Positions 26,239-35,051 of a stretch of 64,000 nucleotides of DNA are shown here, in pieces (positions within the stretch are counted from its first letter, which is position 1; the number at the start of each line of letters is the position of its first letter). The DNA is from Nonomuraea sp. SYSU D8015. GTDB taxonomy: Bacteria > Actinomycetota > Actinomycetes > Streptosporangiales > Streptosporangiaceae. The notes under the pieces were generated by a model. The model saw nothing but the letters and a program-made list of their open reading frames with translations. It searched no databases and was not told the origin of the DNA. The DNA lies in assembly GCF_008065375.1 (NCBI RefSeq), contig NZ_VJYI01000007.1, positions 248,001-312,000 of the forward strand, in the 5' to 3' direction. A program made the position numbers and the translations under genes.

Positions 26239-27110
26239 GCGAGCTCCACCCCGCCGAACAGCTGGACGACCCGCCGGCTGATCTCGTTCTGCTTCGGCAT
26301 GTAGGCGGCGTAGAAGTCCTTGCCGCACTCCAGATCGTCCAGGGCCGCCCTGACCTCCTTGGCCAGGTACTGCCGGGCCGTGGCCGGTGCGAGGCGCGGT
26401 TCGATGTACTTCCCGTCGGGCAGGTCCTTCTCGGGGATGTCGTCGTTCAGTGCGATCCGCTTCTTCTGCTCCTCGAACTCCTTCCAGCCCCGGTGGCTCA
26501 TGTCCACCGGCTTGACGGAGTCGACCCGGTAGCCCTTGCCCTTGAGGCAGTCGCCCATGGCGGAGGCCAGTTCGACGAGCCGGGGATCGCCGTTGAGCTC
26601 GCGGTCGAGCGTCTGCTCGATCATCTGGTTCTCCTGCTCGGCCCGGTCCTCGTCGGACTTCACGACCTTGCCGGTGACCTGCTTGACCGCCTGTGCCTTG
26701 CAGGAGGTGAGCGCCTTGTCGTAGGCGGTCTGCTGGGCCGGCGAGAGCTCGTTCTCGATCGCGAAGTTGGGGCTGTCGGTCTCGCTCCAGAGCACCTGTT
26801 TGCGGTCTGGGTGGGCGAGGAGGAAGAAGACGCCGAAGCCTTGTTCCCGGCGCTCCTTCCGCATCGCCGCGTAGTCGCCGGAGGCGGCCTTCTTCCACTC
26901 GTCGTCGATCTTCGGGTCGGGTACCCAGGCGACGTACTTGAAGCCCTTCTGCTTCATGCAGTCGGCGATGATCGACTGGATGCGTTGCGGCTGATCGGAC
27001 GGCCTGCCGCTGGTCGTCTCCGGCGTGGGTCGCGCCTGCGTCGCGGAGGCACAAGCCGCCGTCCCGACGAGGCAGAGCACGGCCAGAAACAGCAGGGATC
27101 TGTTCGGCAT
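26235..27110 (-). CDS. Lipoprotein of the exporter operon (paralogue 2)
   Basis: This is a 291-aa lipoprotein with signal peptide FLAVLCLVGTAAC, lipidated at the Cys. It shares with its downstream paralogue the blocks DCMKQKGFKYVAWV, DCLKGKGYRVDSVKPVDMS and DDLECGKDFYAAYMPKQ. It is the first gene of the exporter operon. The ATG at 27110 gives a standard signal peptide; the ATG at 27122 is an alternative. A PadR-type near-palindrome lies directly upstream. Confidence 0.82.
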   Translation of the reverse strand: MPNRSLLFLAVLCLVGTAACASATQARPTPETTSGRPSDQPQRIQSIIADCMKQKGFKYVAWVPDPKIDDEWKKAASGDYAAMRKERREQGFGVFFLLAHPDRKQVLWSETDSPNFAIENELSPAQQTAYDKALTSCKAQAVKQVTGKVVKSDEDRAEQENQMIEQTLDRELNGDPRLVELASAMGDCLKGKGYRVDSVKPVDMSHRGWKEFEEQKKRIALNDDIPEKDLPDGKYIEPRLAPATARQYLAKEVRAALDDLECGKDFYAAYMPKQNEISRRVVQLFGGVELA

Positions 27111-27124
27111 GGCGACGACCATAC

Positions 27125-27137
27125 TCCGTTCAACGAA
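27125..27137. promoter_or_regulatory. PadR operator candidate before the exporter operon
   Basis: TCCGTT-C-AACGAA is a near-palindrome almost identical to the perfect TCCGTT-G-AACGGA found before the PadR gene at 28412. It sits just upstream of the first lipoprotein gene, so the same regulator could control both. Confidence 0.55.
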
Positions 27138-27143
27138 GCATGG

Positions 27144-28076
27144 TCAATCCAGACAGTGGCGCCGCTGGCGGAAGGGCGCGAAGGCGGCGCCCAGGGTCAG
27201 CACGAGCAGCACGCCCCAGTAGGCCAGGTGTTGCCTGGTCAGGTGATCGGCGAACTCGATGAACCGGCCGGAGGCCACCAGCAGGTAGACGCCGGACGCG
27301 AGCGCCCACCGGTGGTCGCGCGCCAGGTAGCAGGCGGCCGCCGCCAGCCCGAACGCCGCCGTCTCCACGGCCATCCTGCTCAGGCTGAGCGGGAGCGCCG
27401 TCGACTCGGCCATCCAGTCGGGACCGGCCCACGCGGCCGCCGGGACGACCGCGCACCACCACCACGACCGGGTGGGCACCGGTTGCCGTCGCGAGGCGAG
27501 CACCAGGAGGCCGGTCAGGACGACCGCGTACCCGGCGGCCACCGCCGGCGGGCTGCTGTCCCCGTACAGGGGGAGGTCCGAGAGGAACGTCGGATGGACC
27601 GGCAGCAGGGTCAGGTCCAGCGGCTGCCAGCCGCCCGCAATGGCGACCGCCTTGACGCCGGTGAGGAGGGTGAGCGGGAAGGCCGCGAGCACCCGTCCGC
27701 GCAGGATCGCCAGCAGCGCGAGCGCCGAGAGCGGCGTCCAGAGCGGCAGCGTGCCCGCGTACGGCAGCAGCGCCGCCAGGTTCGCCGCCGCCACCGCCGT
27801 GACCGCCAGGTGCAGGCCGTCCGCCCACGCGCTCCCCCTGGCCTGGTGGATGACGCGGCTGCGTACGCCGCCCACGAGCAGGCCCCACGCCTCCTTGAGC
27901 GCGGGGACGGTCCGGCCCGGGTCGGCGGACTCGAGGAGGACGTCGAGGAGCTCGTCGCCGTGTGCCGCGCGGTAGGGACGCGGGTAGGCCAGCAGCAGCC
28001 GCCGGTAGCGCCGCTCCAGCGCCGACGGGGTGCGGGCCGGGCTCGCGGCGGGGCGGCTCGGCCCCGTGGTCGTCAC
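27144..28076 (-). CDS. Integral membrane protein coupled to PadR
   Basis: This 310-aa protein has a soluble N-terminal segment (ERRYRRLLLAYPRPYRAAHGDELLDVLLE) that resembles the prefix of PadR-linked permeases and anti-sigma-like HAAS proteins. About seven hydrophobic helices follow. It overlaps PadR by 4 nt (ATGA) and is therefore coupled to it. A role as a membrane sensor or antagonist for the PadR circuit is plausible but unproven. Confidence 0.75.
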   Translation of the reverse strand: MTTTGPSRPAASPARTPSALERRYRRLLLAYPRPYRAAHGDELLDVLLESADPGRTVPALKEAWGLLVGGVRSRVIHQARGSAWADGLHLAVTAVAAANLAALLPYAGTLPLWTPLSALALLAILRGRVLAAFPLTLLTGVKAVAIAGGWQPLDLTLLPVHPTFLSDLPLYGDSSPPAVAAGYAVVLTGLLVLASRRQPVPTRSWWWCAVVPAAAWAGPDWMAESTALPLSLSRMAVETAAFGLAAAACYLARDHRWALASGVYLLVASGRFIEFADHLTRQHLAYWGVLLVLTLGAAFAPFRQRRHCLD

Positions 28077-28396
28077 GAGGCGGCCGGGCGCAGGACGAGG
28101 GCGGCGGCCGCCTGCATGCGCCGCGCCTCGGCCTCCACGAGGGCGCGGCCGTCGTCGGTGATCCGGAAGTAGCGCCGGTTGCGGCCGTTGACGACCTCTT
28201 CACGGTCCACCTGGATCACGCCGCGCTCGTTGAGGCGTTCCAGGATGCCGTAGAGGGTGCCGACCGACGGCTGGACCCGGCCCCCCGACAGTTCCTTGAC
28301 CGCCTTGCTGATCGCGTGTCCGTGCAGCGGCTCCGCGCGCAGGGCGGCGAGCACGAAGTACATCGGCTCGCTGACTTCTGACGTTCCCCTCGGCAT
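28073..28396 (-). CDS. PadR-family transcriptional regulator
   Basis: This is a 107-aa PadR winged-helix protein (MYFVLAALRAEPLHGHAISKAV, VQPSVGTLYGILERLNERGVIQVDREEVVNGRNRRYFRIT). It is the first gene of a two-gene operon with the membrane protein. A perfect TCCGTTGAACGGA palindrome lies 16 bp upstream, and a close copy stands before the lipoprotein/exporter operon, so autoregulation and control of the exporter are likely. Confidence 0.93.
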   Translation of the reverse strand: MPRGTSEVSEPMYFVLAALRAEPLHGHAISKAVKELSGGRVQPSVGTLYGILERLNERGVIQVDREEVVNGRNRRYFRITDDGRALVEAEARRMQAAAALVLRPAAS

Positions 28397-28411
28397 GGGG
28401 AAAGACAGTAT

Positions 28412-28424
28412 TCCGTTGAACGGA
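28412..28424. promoter_or_regulatory. PadR operator
   Basis: TCCGTT-G-AACGGA is a perfect 6-bp-arm palindrome, 16 bp upstream of the PadR start. It matches the site at 27125 at nearly all positions. Confidence 0.6.
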
Positions 28425-28465
28425 GCGTCCGCAACGCCCTTTGGTGAGTTGACAGAACTCGCTTG

Positions 28466-28525
28466 GCGTCGAATACTCGGATCCGAGTGATAGGAGACGA
28501 GCGCTTGGATTCGAGTATTCGACGC
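28466..28525. promoter_or_regulatory. Nested inverted repeats spanning the start of the second PadR gene
   Basis: GCGTCGAATACTCG (28466-28479) and CGAGTATTCGACGC (28512-28525) are perfect 14-bp complementary arms. The 32-nt loop contains AGGAG (about 28492-28496) and the TTG start at 28505. A second perfect palindrome, ACTCGGATCCGAGT (28475-28488), is nested in the left side. The arrangement fits operator half-sites for PadR or an mRNA hairpin that encloses the ribosome binding site. Confidence 0.55.
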
Positions 28526-29125
28526 AAGGTGTCAAACCCGCTGGGCCTGGCCGTGCTGGGGTTGCTGATGGAGGCGCCGGCGCATCCCCACGCCATGGCC
28601 GCCACCCTGCGCGAACGCGGCATGGACCGGGCGTTCAAGGTGACGACCGGCTCCCTGTACGACGTGGTGCGGGCGCTGGAACGGGCCGGATGGATCGAGG
28701 CGCAGGAGACGATCCGGGTCGGCGGCCGGCCGGAGCGGACCGTCTACCAGTACACCGAGCTGGGGCGCGAGGAGTTCACGCGGTGGGTGGACGAGCTGAT
28801 CCGCGTCCCCGCCGACGAATACCCCAAGTTCCTGTCGGCGGTCAGCTACCTCGGTGCGCTCGGCCCCGACGGCGCCGTGGCGGCGCTGCGGGAGCGGGCC
28901 GGCCGGGTGCGCGCCTCGATGGAGGAGACCCGGCAGGCGCACCGCGAGGTGCTGGAGGCCGGTGAGGTGCCGCGGCTGTTCGTGGTGGAGGCCGAGTACG
29001 CGGTGCGGATGGAGGAGGCCGAGCTGGCCTGGATCGAGGAGATCGTCGACGACATCGAGGCGGGCCGCCTGACGTGGCCCGAATCCGCGATCAGCCGGGA
29101 CGACGCCACTGAGGAGGCCCGATGA
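28505..29125 (+). CDS. PadR-family transcriptional regulator
   Basis: This is a 206-aa PadR protein of the longer (subfamily 2) type. The winged helix is PLGLAVLGLLMEAPAHPHAMAATLRERG and VTTGSLYDVVRALERAGWI. A C-terminal helical dimerisation domain follows (LRERAGRVRASMEETRQAH). The TTG start has AGGAG 8 nt upstream and is preferred to an upstream frame opening inside the inverted repeat. It overlaps the FAD monooxygenase gene by 4 nt and is likely its regulator. Confidence 0.9.
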   Translation: MDSSIRRKVSNPLGLAVLGLLMEAPAHPHAMAATLRERGMDRAFKVTTGSLYDVVRALERAGWIEAQETIRVGGRPERTVYQYTELGREEFTRWVDELIRVPADEYPKFLSAVSYLGALGPDGAVAALRERAGRVRASMEETRQAHREVLEAGEVPRLFVVEAEYAVRMEEAELAWIEEIVDDIEAGRLTWPESAISRDDATEEAR

Positions 29126-30603
29126 ACACCGAGGGATCAGCGCAGGTCATGGTGGCCGGGGCGGGGCCGGCCGGGTTGATGCTGGCCGCGGAGCTCGCGC
29201 TCGCCGGCGTCGGCGTCACCGTGGTCGACCGGCTGCCGGGACGCTCGCCATACTGCCGCGGGTTCACCCTGAACGCCCGCAGCCTGGAGCTGCTGGACCG
29301 GCGCGGCATCGTCGACCGGTTCCTGGCCGAGGGCCCCACGGTGCCGTACGGCATGTTCGCCGACCCGGGCCGGCCGCTGGACCTGACCGCGATGGACACC
29401 GATCACCCGTACGTGCTCGGCATCGCCCAGACCCGGGTCGAGGAGCTCCTGGAGCTGTGGCTGGCCGAGCTGGGCGTGACGGTGTCCTGGGGGCACGAGG
29501 TGGCCGGCGTCGCGCAGGACGGCGACGGGGTCGGCGTCACCGTCCGGGCCGGCGGCGTGGACGAGCTGAGGCGGGTGGACTACCTCGCCGGCTGCGACGG
29601 CAGCCGCAGCACCGTGCGCAAGCTCGCCGGGATCGGCTTTCCCGGCACGCCCGCCGCCACGTACGGGCTGCTCGCGGACGTGGAGATGGCCGACCCCGCC
29701 GACCTGCCGTTCGGGATGACCGAGGGCGAGCACGGCACCGTGTTCGTCATCCCGCGACCCGGTTACGTGCGGATCGTGCTCGACGAGCCGGAGCCGCCCG
29801 CCGACCGCGACGAGCCGGTCCGGCTCGCCTACTTCCAGCAGGTGCTGGACCACGTGCTCGGCCGCTCGGTGCGGCTTCGCGAGCCGCGCTGGCTCACGAG
29901 GTTCTCGGACGCGGCCAGGCAGGCGGATCGGTACGTGGCCGGCCGCGTCGTGCTGGCCGGGGACGCCGCGCACATCCATCCGCCGGCGGGGGCCGTGGGC
30001 GTGAACGTGGCCCTGGCGGACGCGGTCAACCTCGGCTGGAAGCTGGCGGCCACCGTGCTCGGGCACGCGCCGGACGGCCTGCTGGACAGCTATCACCGGG
30101 AACGGCACGAGGCGGGGGCCCGCGTGCTGCGGACCACGCGCGCGCTGGCCGTGCTCGGGCGTCGCGATCCCGCCCTCGATCCGCTACGGGACCTGCTCGG
30201 CGAGCTCACCGAGCTGGCTCCGGTCGGCAAACATCTCGCCGAGCTCTTGGCCGGGGTGAGCACCCGCTACGACCCGGGGATCCCCGGTGGTCATCCATGG
30301 CTGGGCAGGCTCACACCCAATCTGAAACTGGTCCTCGGCGACCGGCACACCAGTGTCGCCGAGCTGCTCAGAGCCGCCCGTCCGGTGCTGCTCGAGCTCG
30401 GCGACCGGCCCCTGGCGTCACACGTGGCCGGCGGGGTGGACGCCTACCGGGCCCGTTGTCCCGAGCGGCCCGACCTCGAAGGACTGCTGATCCGTCCCGA
30501 CGGGCACACCGCGTGGGTCTCCACCACGGCCGGCCCGCAGCCCGCCGGCACCCTGGCCGCCGCCTCGGCCACCTGGTTCGGCCGGGCTCGGCACGAGCGG
30601 TGA
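29122..30603 (+). CDS. FAD-dependent aromatic monooxygenase
   Basis: This is a 493-aa class A flavin monooxygenase. The N-terminal FAD motif is VAGAGPAGLMLAAELALAG, the DG motif is LAGCDGSRSTVRKLAGI, and the second FAD site is GRVVLAGDAAHIHPPAGAVGVNVALADAVNLGWKLA. A thioredoxin-like C-terminal domain follows in reduced form. It resembles polyketide and rifampicin hydroxylases, so oxidation of a xenobiotic or drug is possible. It is translationally coupled to the upstream PadR gene, which suggests induction by the substrate. Confidence 0.9.
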   Translation: MNTEGSAQVMVAGAGPAGLMLAAELALAGVGVTVVDRLPGRSPYCRGFTLNARSLELLDRRGIVDRFLAEGPTVPYGMFADPGRPLDLTAMDTDHPYVLGIAQTRVEELLELWLAELGVTVSWGHEVAGVAQDGDGVGVTVRAGGVDELRRVDYLAGCDGSRSTVRKLAGIGFPGTPAATYGLLADVEMADPADLPFGMTEGEHGTVFVIPRPGYVRIVLDEPEPPADRDEPVRLAYFQQVLDHVLGRSVRLREPRWLTRFSDAARQADRYVAGRVVLAGDAAHIHPPAGAVGVNVALADAVNLGWKLAATVLGHAPDGLLDSYHRERHEAGARVLRTTRALAVLGRRDPALDPLRDLLGELTELAPVGKHLAELLAGVSTRYDPGIPGGHPWLGRLTPNLKLVLGDRHTSVAELLRAARPVLLELGDRPLASHVAGGVDAYRARCPERPDLEGLLIRPDGHTAWVSTTAGPQPAGTLAAASATWFGRARHER

Positions 30604-30613
30604 AGCGGCCTGT

Positions 30614-30988
30614 CTAACGGCCCTGGTAGTCCTCGCGGGCGGACATGACCTGGGGCATGCGGTCCTCGACCCAGGTGATGAGGGGGAGCAGATGCTCGGC
30701 GGCCTCGCGGCCGAGCGGGGTGAGGCTGTATTCCACGCGGGGCGGGATCGTGTGCTCGGCCTCCCGGAGCACCATGCCGTCGCGTTCCAGGGCCTGGAGG
30801 GTCTGGGACAGCATCTTCTCGCTGACCCCGTCGACCCGGCGGCGCAGTGCGTTGAAGCGATAGGGCCCCTCGTACAGGGCCGCCAGCGCCAGGATCGCCC
30901 AGCGGCCGGTGATCGTCTCCAGCACCGTGCGGGAGGTGCACTTACGCGAGAAGACGTCGGCTACCAGGGTCTCGAAATCCTCCTCCAT
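30614..30988 (-). CDS. HxlR-family transcriptional regulator (QorR-like)
   Basis: This is a 124-aa HxlR winged-helix protein. It has the conserved N-terminal cysteine (SRKCTSRTVLETITGRWAIL) used by QorR/HypR-type members for thiol-based sensing. The wing is FNALRRRVDGVSEKMLSQTLQALERDGMV. It is divergent from a QorB-like quinone reductase gene, with an inverted repeat between them. It probably represses that gene and responds to quinones or oxidants. Confidence 0.88.
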   Translation of the reverse strand: MEEDFETLVADVFSRKCTSRTVLETITGRWAILALAALYEGPYRFNALRRRVDGVSEKMLSQTLQALERDGMVLREAEHTIPPRVEYSLTPLGREAAEHLLPLITWVEDRMPQVMSAREDYQGR

Positions 30989-31014
30989 GGGTGCTACTGT
31001 ACGCGGTCGCAGCA

Positions 31015-31029
31015 CTTTCTGATAGAAAG
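31015..31029. promoter_or_regulatory. HxlR operator candidate
   Basis: CTTTCT-GAT-AGAAAG is a perfect inverted repeat, flanked on each side by GCA/CAC-like bases. It sits between the HxlR gene and the divergent reductase gene. Confidence 0.5.
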
Positions 31030-31065
31030 CACTAACTACACCATCAGCACTGAGAGGAAGTAATC

Positions 31066-31902
31066 ATGATCGTCGTCATGGGAGCCAGTGGGCACCTGGG
31101 CCGGCTCGTGGTCGAAGAGCTGAAGAAGCGGGTCCCCGCCGCGGAGATCGTCGCGGCGGCGCGTACCACCGAAAAGGCCGCCGACCTCGGCGTCGAGGTG
31201 CGTGAGGCCGACTACGACCGGCCCGAGACGATCAAGAGCGCACTGCAGGACGCCACCAAGGTCCTGCTGATCTCGGGCCTCGACCCGCACCGGGCGCAGC
31301 AGCACGCCGCGGTCGTGGACGCGGCCAAGGAGGCCGGGGCCGCGCTCGTCTACACCAGCGCGCCCAAGGCCGACACCACCGAGGCCGCGCTCGCCGCCGA
31401 CCACAGGACGACCGAGGAGCACATCAAGGCGTCCGGCGTCACGTACACGATCCTGCGCAACAACTGGTACCACGAGAACTACGAGCAGTCGATCACCATG
31501 GCTCCCCAGCTCGGCGCCGTGTACGGCGCCGCCGGCGACGGCCGGATCGCCTCGGCCTCCCGCGCCGACTACGCCGCCGCCACGGCCGCCGTGCTCGCCG
31601 GTGACGGCCACGAGGGCAAGGTCTACGAGCTGAGCGGTGACACCGCCTGGACCCTCGCCGAGCTGGCCGCCGCGATCTCCGAGGTCACCGGCAAGGAGAT
31701 CGCCTACCAGGACCTGCCTAAGGACGATTACGCGGGCGTCCTGGCCGGCGCCGGCGTCCCCGCCCCGTACGCCGGTGTCCTGGCGGACGTGGACGTCCAG
31801 ATCTCCCGCGGCTGGCTCGCCGACACCCCGGGCACGCTGCGCGACCTCGCCGGCCGCCCGACCCAGCCCATCGGCGAGTACGTCCGCTCCCTGATCGGTT
31901 AG
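31066..31902 (+). CDS. NmrA/SDR-family NAD(P)H:quinone oxidoreductase-like protein
   Basis: This 278-aa protein starts with an atypical SDR dinucleotide motif (IVVMGASGHLGRLVVEEL). It contains ADYDRPETIKSAL, ALVYTSAPKAD and ILRNNWYHENY, all features of QorB/QOR2 proteins that reduce quinones with NADPH. GAGAGGAAG precedes the ATG. Its position opposite an HxlR gene strengthens the assignment. Confidence 0.88.
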   Translation: MIVVMGASGHLGRLVVEELKKRVPAAEIVAAARTTEKAADLGVEVREADYDRPETIKSALQDATKVLLISGLDPHRAQQHAAVVDAAKEAGAALVYTSAPKADTTEAALAADHRTTEEHIKASGVTYTILRNNWYHENYEQSITMAPQLGAVYGAAGDGRIASASRADYAAATAAVLAGDGHEGKVYELSGDTAWTLAELAAAISEVTGKEIAYQDLPKDDYAGVLAGAGVPAPYAGVLADVDVQISRGWLADTPGTLRDLAGRPTQPIGEYVRSLIG

Positions 31903-32711
31903 ACCTCCGCGGCCGTGGACCGGCCGGTGGCCGTCTCACCTGGTCGTCGCATCAGGGAGAAGACACCGGCCAGCTGGGTGAGGGCGGCGGCCACGACGAC
32001 GACCGTGATCGCGTGCGGTTGCCACGAGGGCAGCGCCTCGCTGAAGCCGGACTGGTCGTCGTACAGCACCTTGGTGCCCAACGGGTTGAACCACCAGGCT
32101 TCCAGCAGGGCGAGGAAGTAGACGACGGTCATGAAGCCGCACATCGCCGTCGCCTGGGGGCGCAACGCCAGCACCAGGGCGGGCACGCCCAGGAGAGCCG
32201 TGTTGAAGAGGGTCGCGGCGCGGGCGTCGGCGGCCACGTAGTCGACGCCGGTCTCGTTCCAGGCGATCTGCGCGATCACAAGATTGATCACGGCGTACGC
32301 CGCGACGAACGCGGGGGCCAGCCTGAGCGGCGCCGCGCTCCGGCGGCGTGCCGCGCCAGGAATGGACCGAGCCACCAGGACCAGCGCCGTGGCCTGCGCG
32401 AATCCCGCGAGCAGGAGCATGCCGGCGAGCGTGGTCAGATAGCCGGCCGGAGCCGCCATCTCCGGGTCGAACGGCATCCCGGCCAGCAGCAGGAAGGCCG
32501 CGATCAGCGCGATGCGGGCGGCGGCGAAGCCTCCGTAGCCGGCGACCGCCGCCTGAACCATGGGCTCGTTCGTGAGCACCGGGATGAACGGCAGCCGCCG
32601 GTGGGTCATGACGGCCGCGACGGCCAGCGCCGCCACGATCACCAGGCCGTTCGGGAGCGCCGACCACATGAGCGCGGTCGCGATGCGTGTTCGCCCTGAC
32701 GTATGGCTCAT
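31899..32711 (-). CDS. Integral membrane protein of unknown function
   Basis: This 270-aa protein has about seven to eight hydrophobic helices, for example LVIVAALAVAAVM, IALIAAFLLLAGMPF, AFVAAYAVINLVIAQIAW and AITVVVVAAALTQLAGVF. No conserved catalytic motif is seen. It converges with the reductase gene, and the two ends overlap by 4 nt. Function cannot be assigned. Confidence 0.7.
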   Translation of the reverse strand: MSHTSGRTRIATALMWSALPNGLVIVAALAVAAVMTHRRLPFIPVLTNEPMVQAAVAGYGGFAAARIALIAAFLLLAGMPFDPEMAAPAGYLTTLAGMLLLAGFAQATALVLVARSIPGAARRRSAAPLRLAPAFVAAYAVINLVIAQIAWNETGVDYVAADARAATLFNTALLGVPALVLALRPQATAMCGFMTVVYFLALLEAWWFNPLGTKVLYDDQSGFSEALPSWQPHAITVVVVAAALTQLAGVFSLMRRPGETATGRSTAAEV

Positions 32712-32763
32712 GTCAGGTTTGATGAGGAGGCGACCGGAAGAGTTCCGACTCCACCGTCACGCA

Positions 32764-33261
32764 CTACGACGTCGTGGAGCCCGCTGAGCCCTTCGAGAGA
32801 TCCCCGACGGAGTCGGCATAGTAGACCGATCCGGCCAGATGGAACGCGAGTTGCCGGAACGTCCACCCCTCACCGGGCGAACGGTCGAGTTGCTCCGGAG
32901 TGAGCGCGTTCAGCCGGGCGGTCCAGATCTGGGCCAGCCGGGTGAGCCGGCTCCTGGCCTCGTCCAGGTCCTGCTCGGTGAAGGGCGCCAGGTCCGCGGG
33001 CGTGGTGACGGCCGACGCGTGCCAGTGGTCGGGGAGCGGCTCATGACCGGCCAGGCGTGCTTCCATCTCCGCCAGGTGATCGACGAGATGGTCGGCGACC
33101 CGGCGGATCGCCTTGTGCGGCGTGTAGATCCGGTCGTCCGCAGGCAGTGGACGGCGGTCCCACGCCGTCCATGTCGTCGCGAGCTCCAGGACGTGGTCGA
33201 TCATCGTCGTCACGACCAGCGCCGGTTCGCGTTCGTCGGTGGCCGGGATCCCGTCGGTCAT
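32764..33261 (-). CDS. DinB-like / mycothiol-dependent-type four-helix protein
   Basis: This 165-aa protein has the DinB/maleylpyruvate-isomerase four-helix pattern: TTMIDHVLELATTW, a central KAIRRVADHLVDHLAEME and the C-terminal WTFRQLAFHLAGSVYYAD. The His residues in HVLEL, HLVDHL and FHLAG are at positions used for metal binding in this fold. The start at 33261 was chosen because the longer frame lacks family sequence. The reaction is unknown. Confidence 0.75.
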   Translation of the reverse strand: MTDGIPATDEREPALVVTTMIDHVLELATTWTAWDRRPLPADDRIYTPHKAIRRVADHLVDHLAEMEARLAGHEPLPDHWHASAVTTPADLAPFTEQDLDEARSRLTRLAQIWTARLNALTPEQLDRSPGEGWTFRQLAFHLAGSVYYADSVGDLSKGSAGSTTS

Positions 33262-33373
33262 GCTCGTCCTTCCTCTGGTTCCGGGTGTTGCCAACCTAGG
33301 GGTCTGACATTTCGGCCGGAGCCTAAGGATGACCGCTGGTCTCGACGTACGTCGGGGCCAGCGGCTACGGTGT

Positions 33374-33395
33374 AACCGGACATAGCTGTCCGGTT
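33374..33395. promoter_or_regulatory. Palindromic operator before the flavoprotein dehydrogenase gene
   Basis: AACCGGACA (33374-33382) and TGTCCGGTT (33387-33395) are perfect 9-bp arms with a 4-bp centre. The repeat ends 17 bp before the ATG at 33413 and follows a possible TACGGT -10 element, a repressor position. No TetR or similar gene is adjacent. Confidence 0.55.
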
Positions 33396-33412
33396 TCAGG
33401 AGGGTCAGCACG

Positions 33413-35051
33413 ATGACAGACCAGTGGGACAACGTCGTCGACGTGCTCGTCGCCGGTACGGGCGCGGCCGGGCTGACGGCGGCCATCACCGCCGCCGAGG
33501 CCGGGCTCGACGTCCTCGTCGTGGAGAGCACGCCGAAGTGGGGCGGCACCACGGCCGTCTCCGGAGGCGGCCTGTGGATGCCGGTCAATCCGCTCATGAT
33601 CCGGGACGGTGTCCGGGACTCGGTCGAGGAGGCCCTCCAGTACATGCAGGAGGCCATCGGCGACGCGGGCCCGGCCTCGTCGATCAAGCGGCGGCGGGCG
33701 TTCCTGGACAGCGGGCCGCAGGTGATGCGGCTGCTCGGCCGCTTCGGGGTCCGCTGGCGGCGTTGCCCGGACTATCCCGACTACTACCCCGACCGGCCCG
33801 GCGGCAAGGTGGGGCGGGGGGTCGAGTCGGCGCCGTTCGACACCAGACGGCTGGGGGAGTGGTACGCCACCGCCCGCGCCGCCGACGGCCTGCCCGTCCC
33901 CGTGATGACCGACGACGTGTGGCTGCTCGGGCGGTCGGCGGGTTCGTGCGCGGCGCGCGGCTCGTCTTCCGCACGCTCGGCGGCCTGGCGACCGGCAAGC
34001 GCCTGGTCGGGCTGGGCGGCGCCCTGAGTTGCTCCCTCATGCACATCGTGCGCACCCAACAGACTCCCGTCTGGCTGTCGTCCCCGGTCGTGGACCTGAT
34101 CGTGGAGGACGACGCCGTCGCCGGAGCGGTGATCGACAGGAACGGGCGCCCGACGCGGGTACGCGCGCGGCGCGGCGTCGTGCTCGCGGCCGGCGGCTTC
34201 GCCCGCAACCGCGAGTGGCGGCTGAAGCATCACGGCATCCCCGGCTACTCGGCGGCGCCGGAAGGAGACCTCGGCACGGGCATCGACCTCGGCGCGCGGG
34301 TGGGAGCGGCGCTGGAGCTCATGGACGACGCCTGGTGGGGCTCTGGCACCGTCGGACCCGACGGACAGCACGGCTTCGTGCTGTCGGAGCGCTCTTTCCC
34401 GTTCTCGATCGTGGTGGACGCGGCCGGCGAGCGGTTCACCAACGAGTCGGCCTCGTACATCGACTTCGGCCACGCCATGCTCGAGCATCCCGTGCCAGGA
34501 CCGACCTGGCTGGTCACCGACGTCCGGCATGCCCGGCGCTACCTGTCCACCGCCTATCTCGGGCGCAAGAAGGAGTGGCTGGCCGCCGGGATCCTCTTCG
34601 AGGCCGGATCCCTGGCCGAGCTGGCGGACAAGACCGGCATGGATCCGGCACGGCTGGCCGCGACCGTCGAGCGCTTCAACGGCTTCGCGCGTACCGGTGT
34701 GGACGCCGACTTCGGCCGGGGCGGGACCGTCTACGACAACTACTACGGCGACCCCCGGGTCAAGCCCAACCCCAACCTCGGCCCCCTGGAACGCGGCCCC
34801 TTCCGGGCGCTTCTCCTGTACCCGGGCGACCTGGGCACGAAGGGCGGCCTGCTGACCGACGCCGACGGCCGCGTGCTGCGCGAGGACGGCTCGGTCATTC
34901 CCGGCCTGTACGCGGCGGGCAACACCACCGCCTCGGTCATGGGCCGACCTACCCGGGCCCCGGCTCCACCATCGGCCCCGCCGTCGTCTTCGCCTACCGC
35001 GCCGCCCGCCACGCCGCCACGGCCGCCCGCCACGCCGCCACGCCCGCGTAA
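33413..35051 (+). pseudogene. FAD-dependent 3-ketosteroid-dehydrogenase-like protein, two frameshifts
   Basis: Read across frames, this is a complete FAD_binding_2 flavoprotein of about 546 aa. It has VLVAGTGAAGLTAAITAAEAG at the start, KWGGTTAVSGGGLWMP, then SEFDR-like substrate-domain sequence, and at the end GLYAAGNTTASVMG and YPGPGSTIGPAVVFAYRAA, typical of KstD-like dehydrogenases. The frame changes at 33929-33931 (GGG, one G short) and again at 34944-34946 (one base short). Both are deletions beside G runs. Apart from these the gene is well conserved, with AGGAGGG before the ATG, so it is either freshly broken or affected by sequence errors. Confidence 0.8.
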
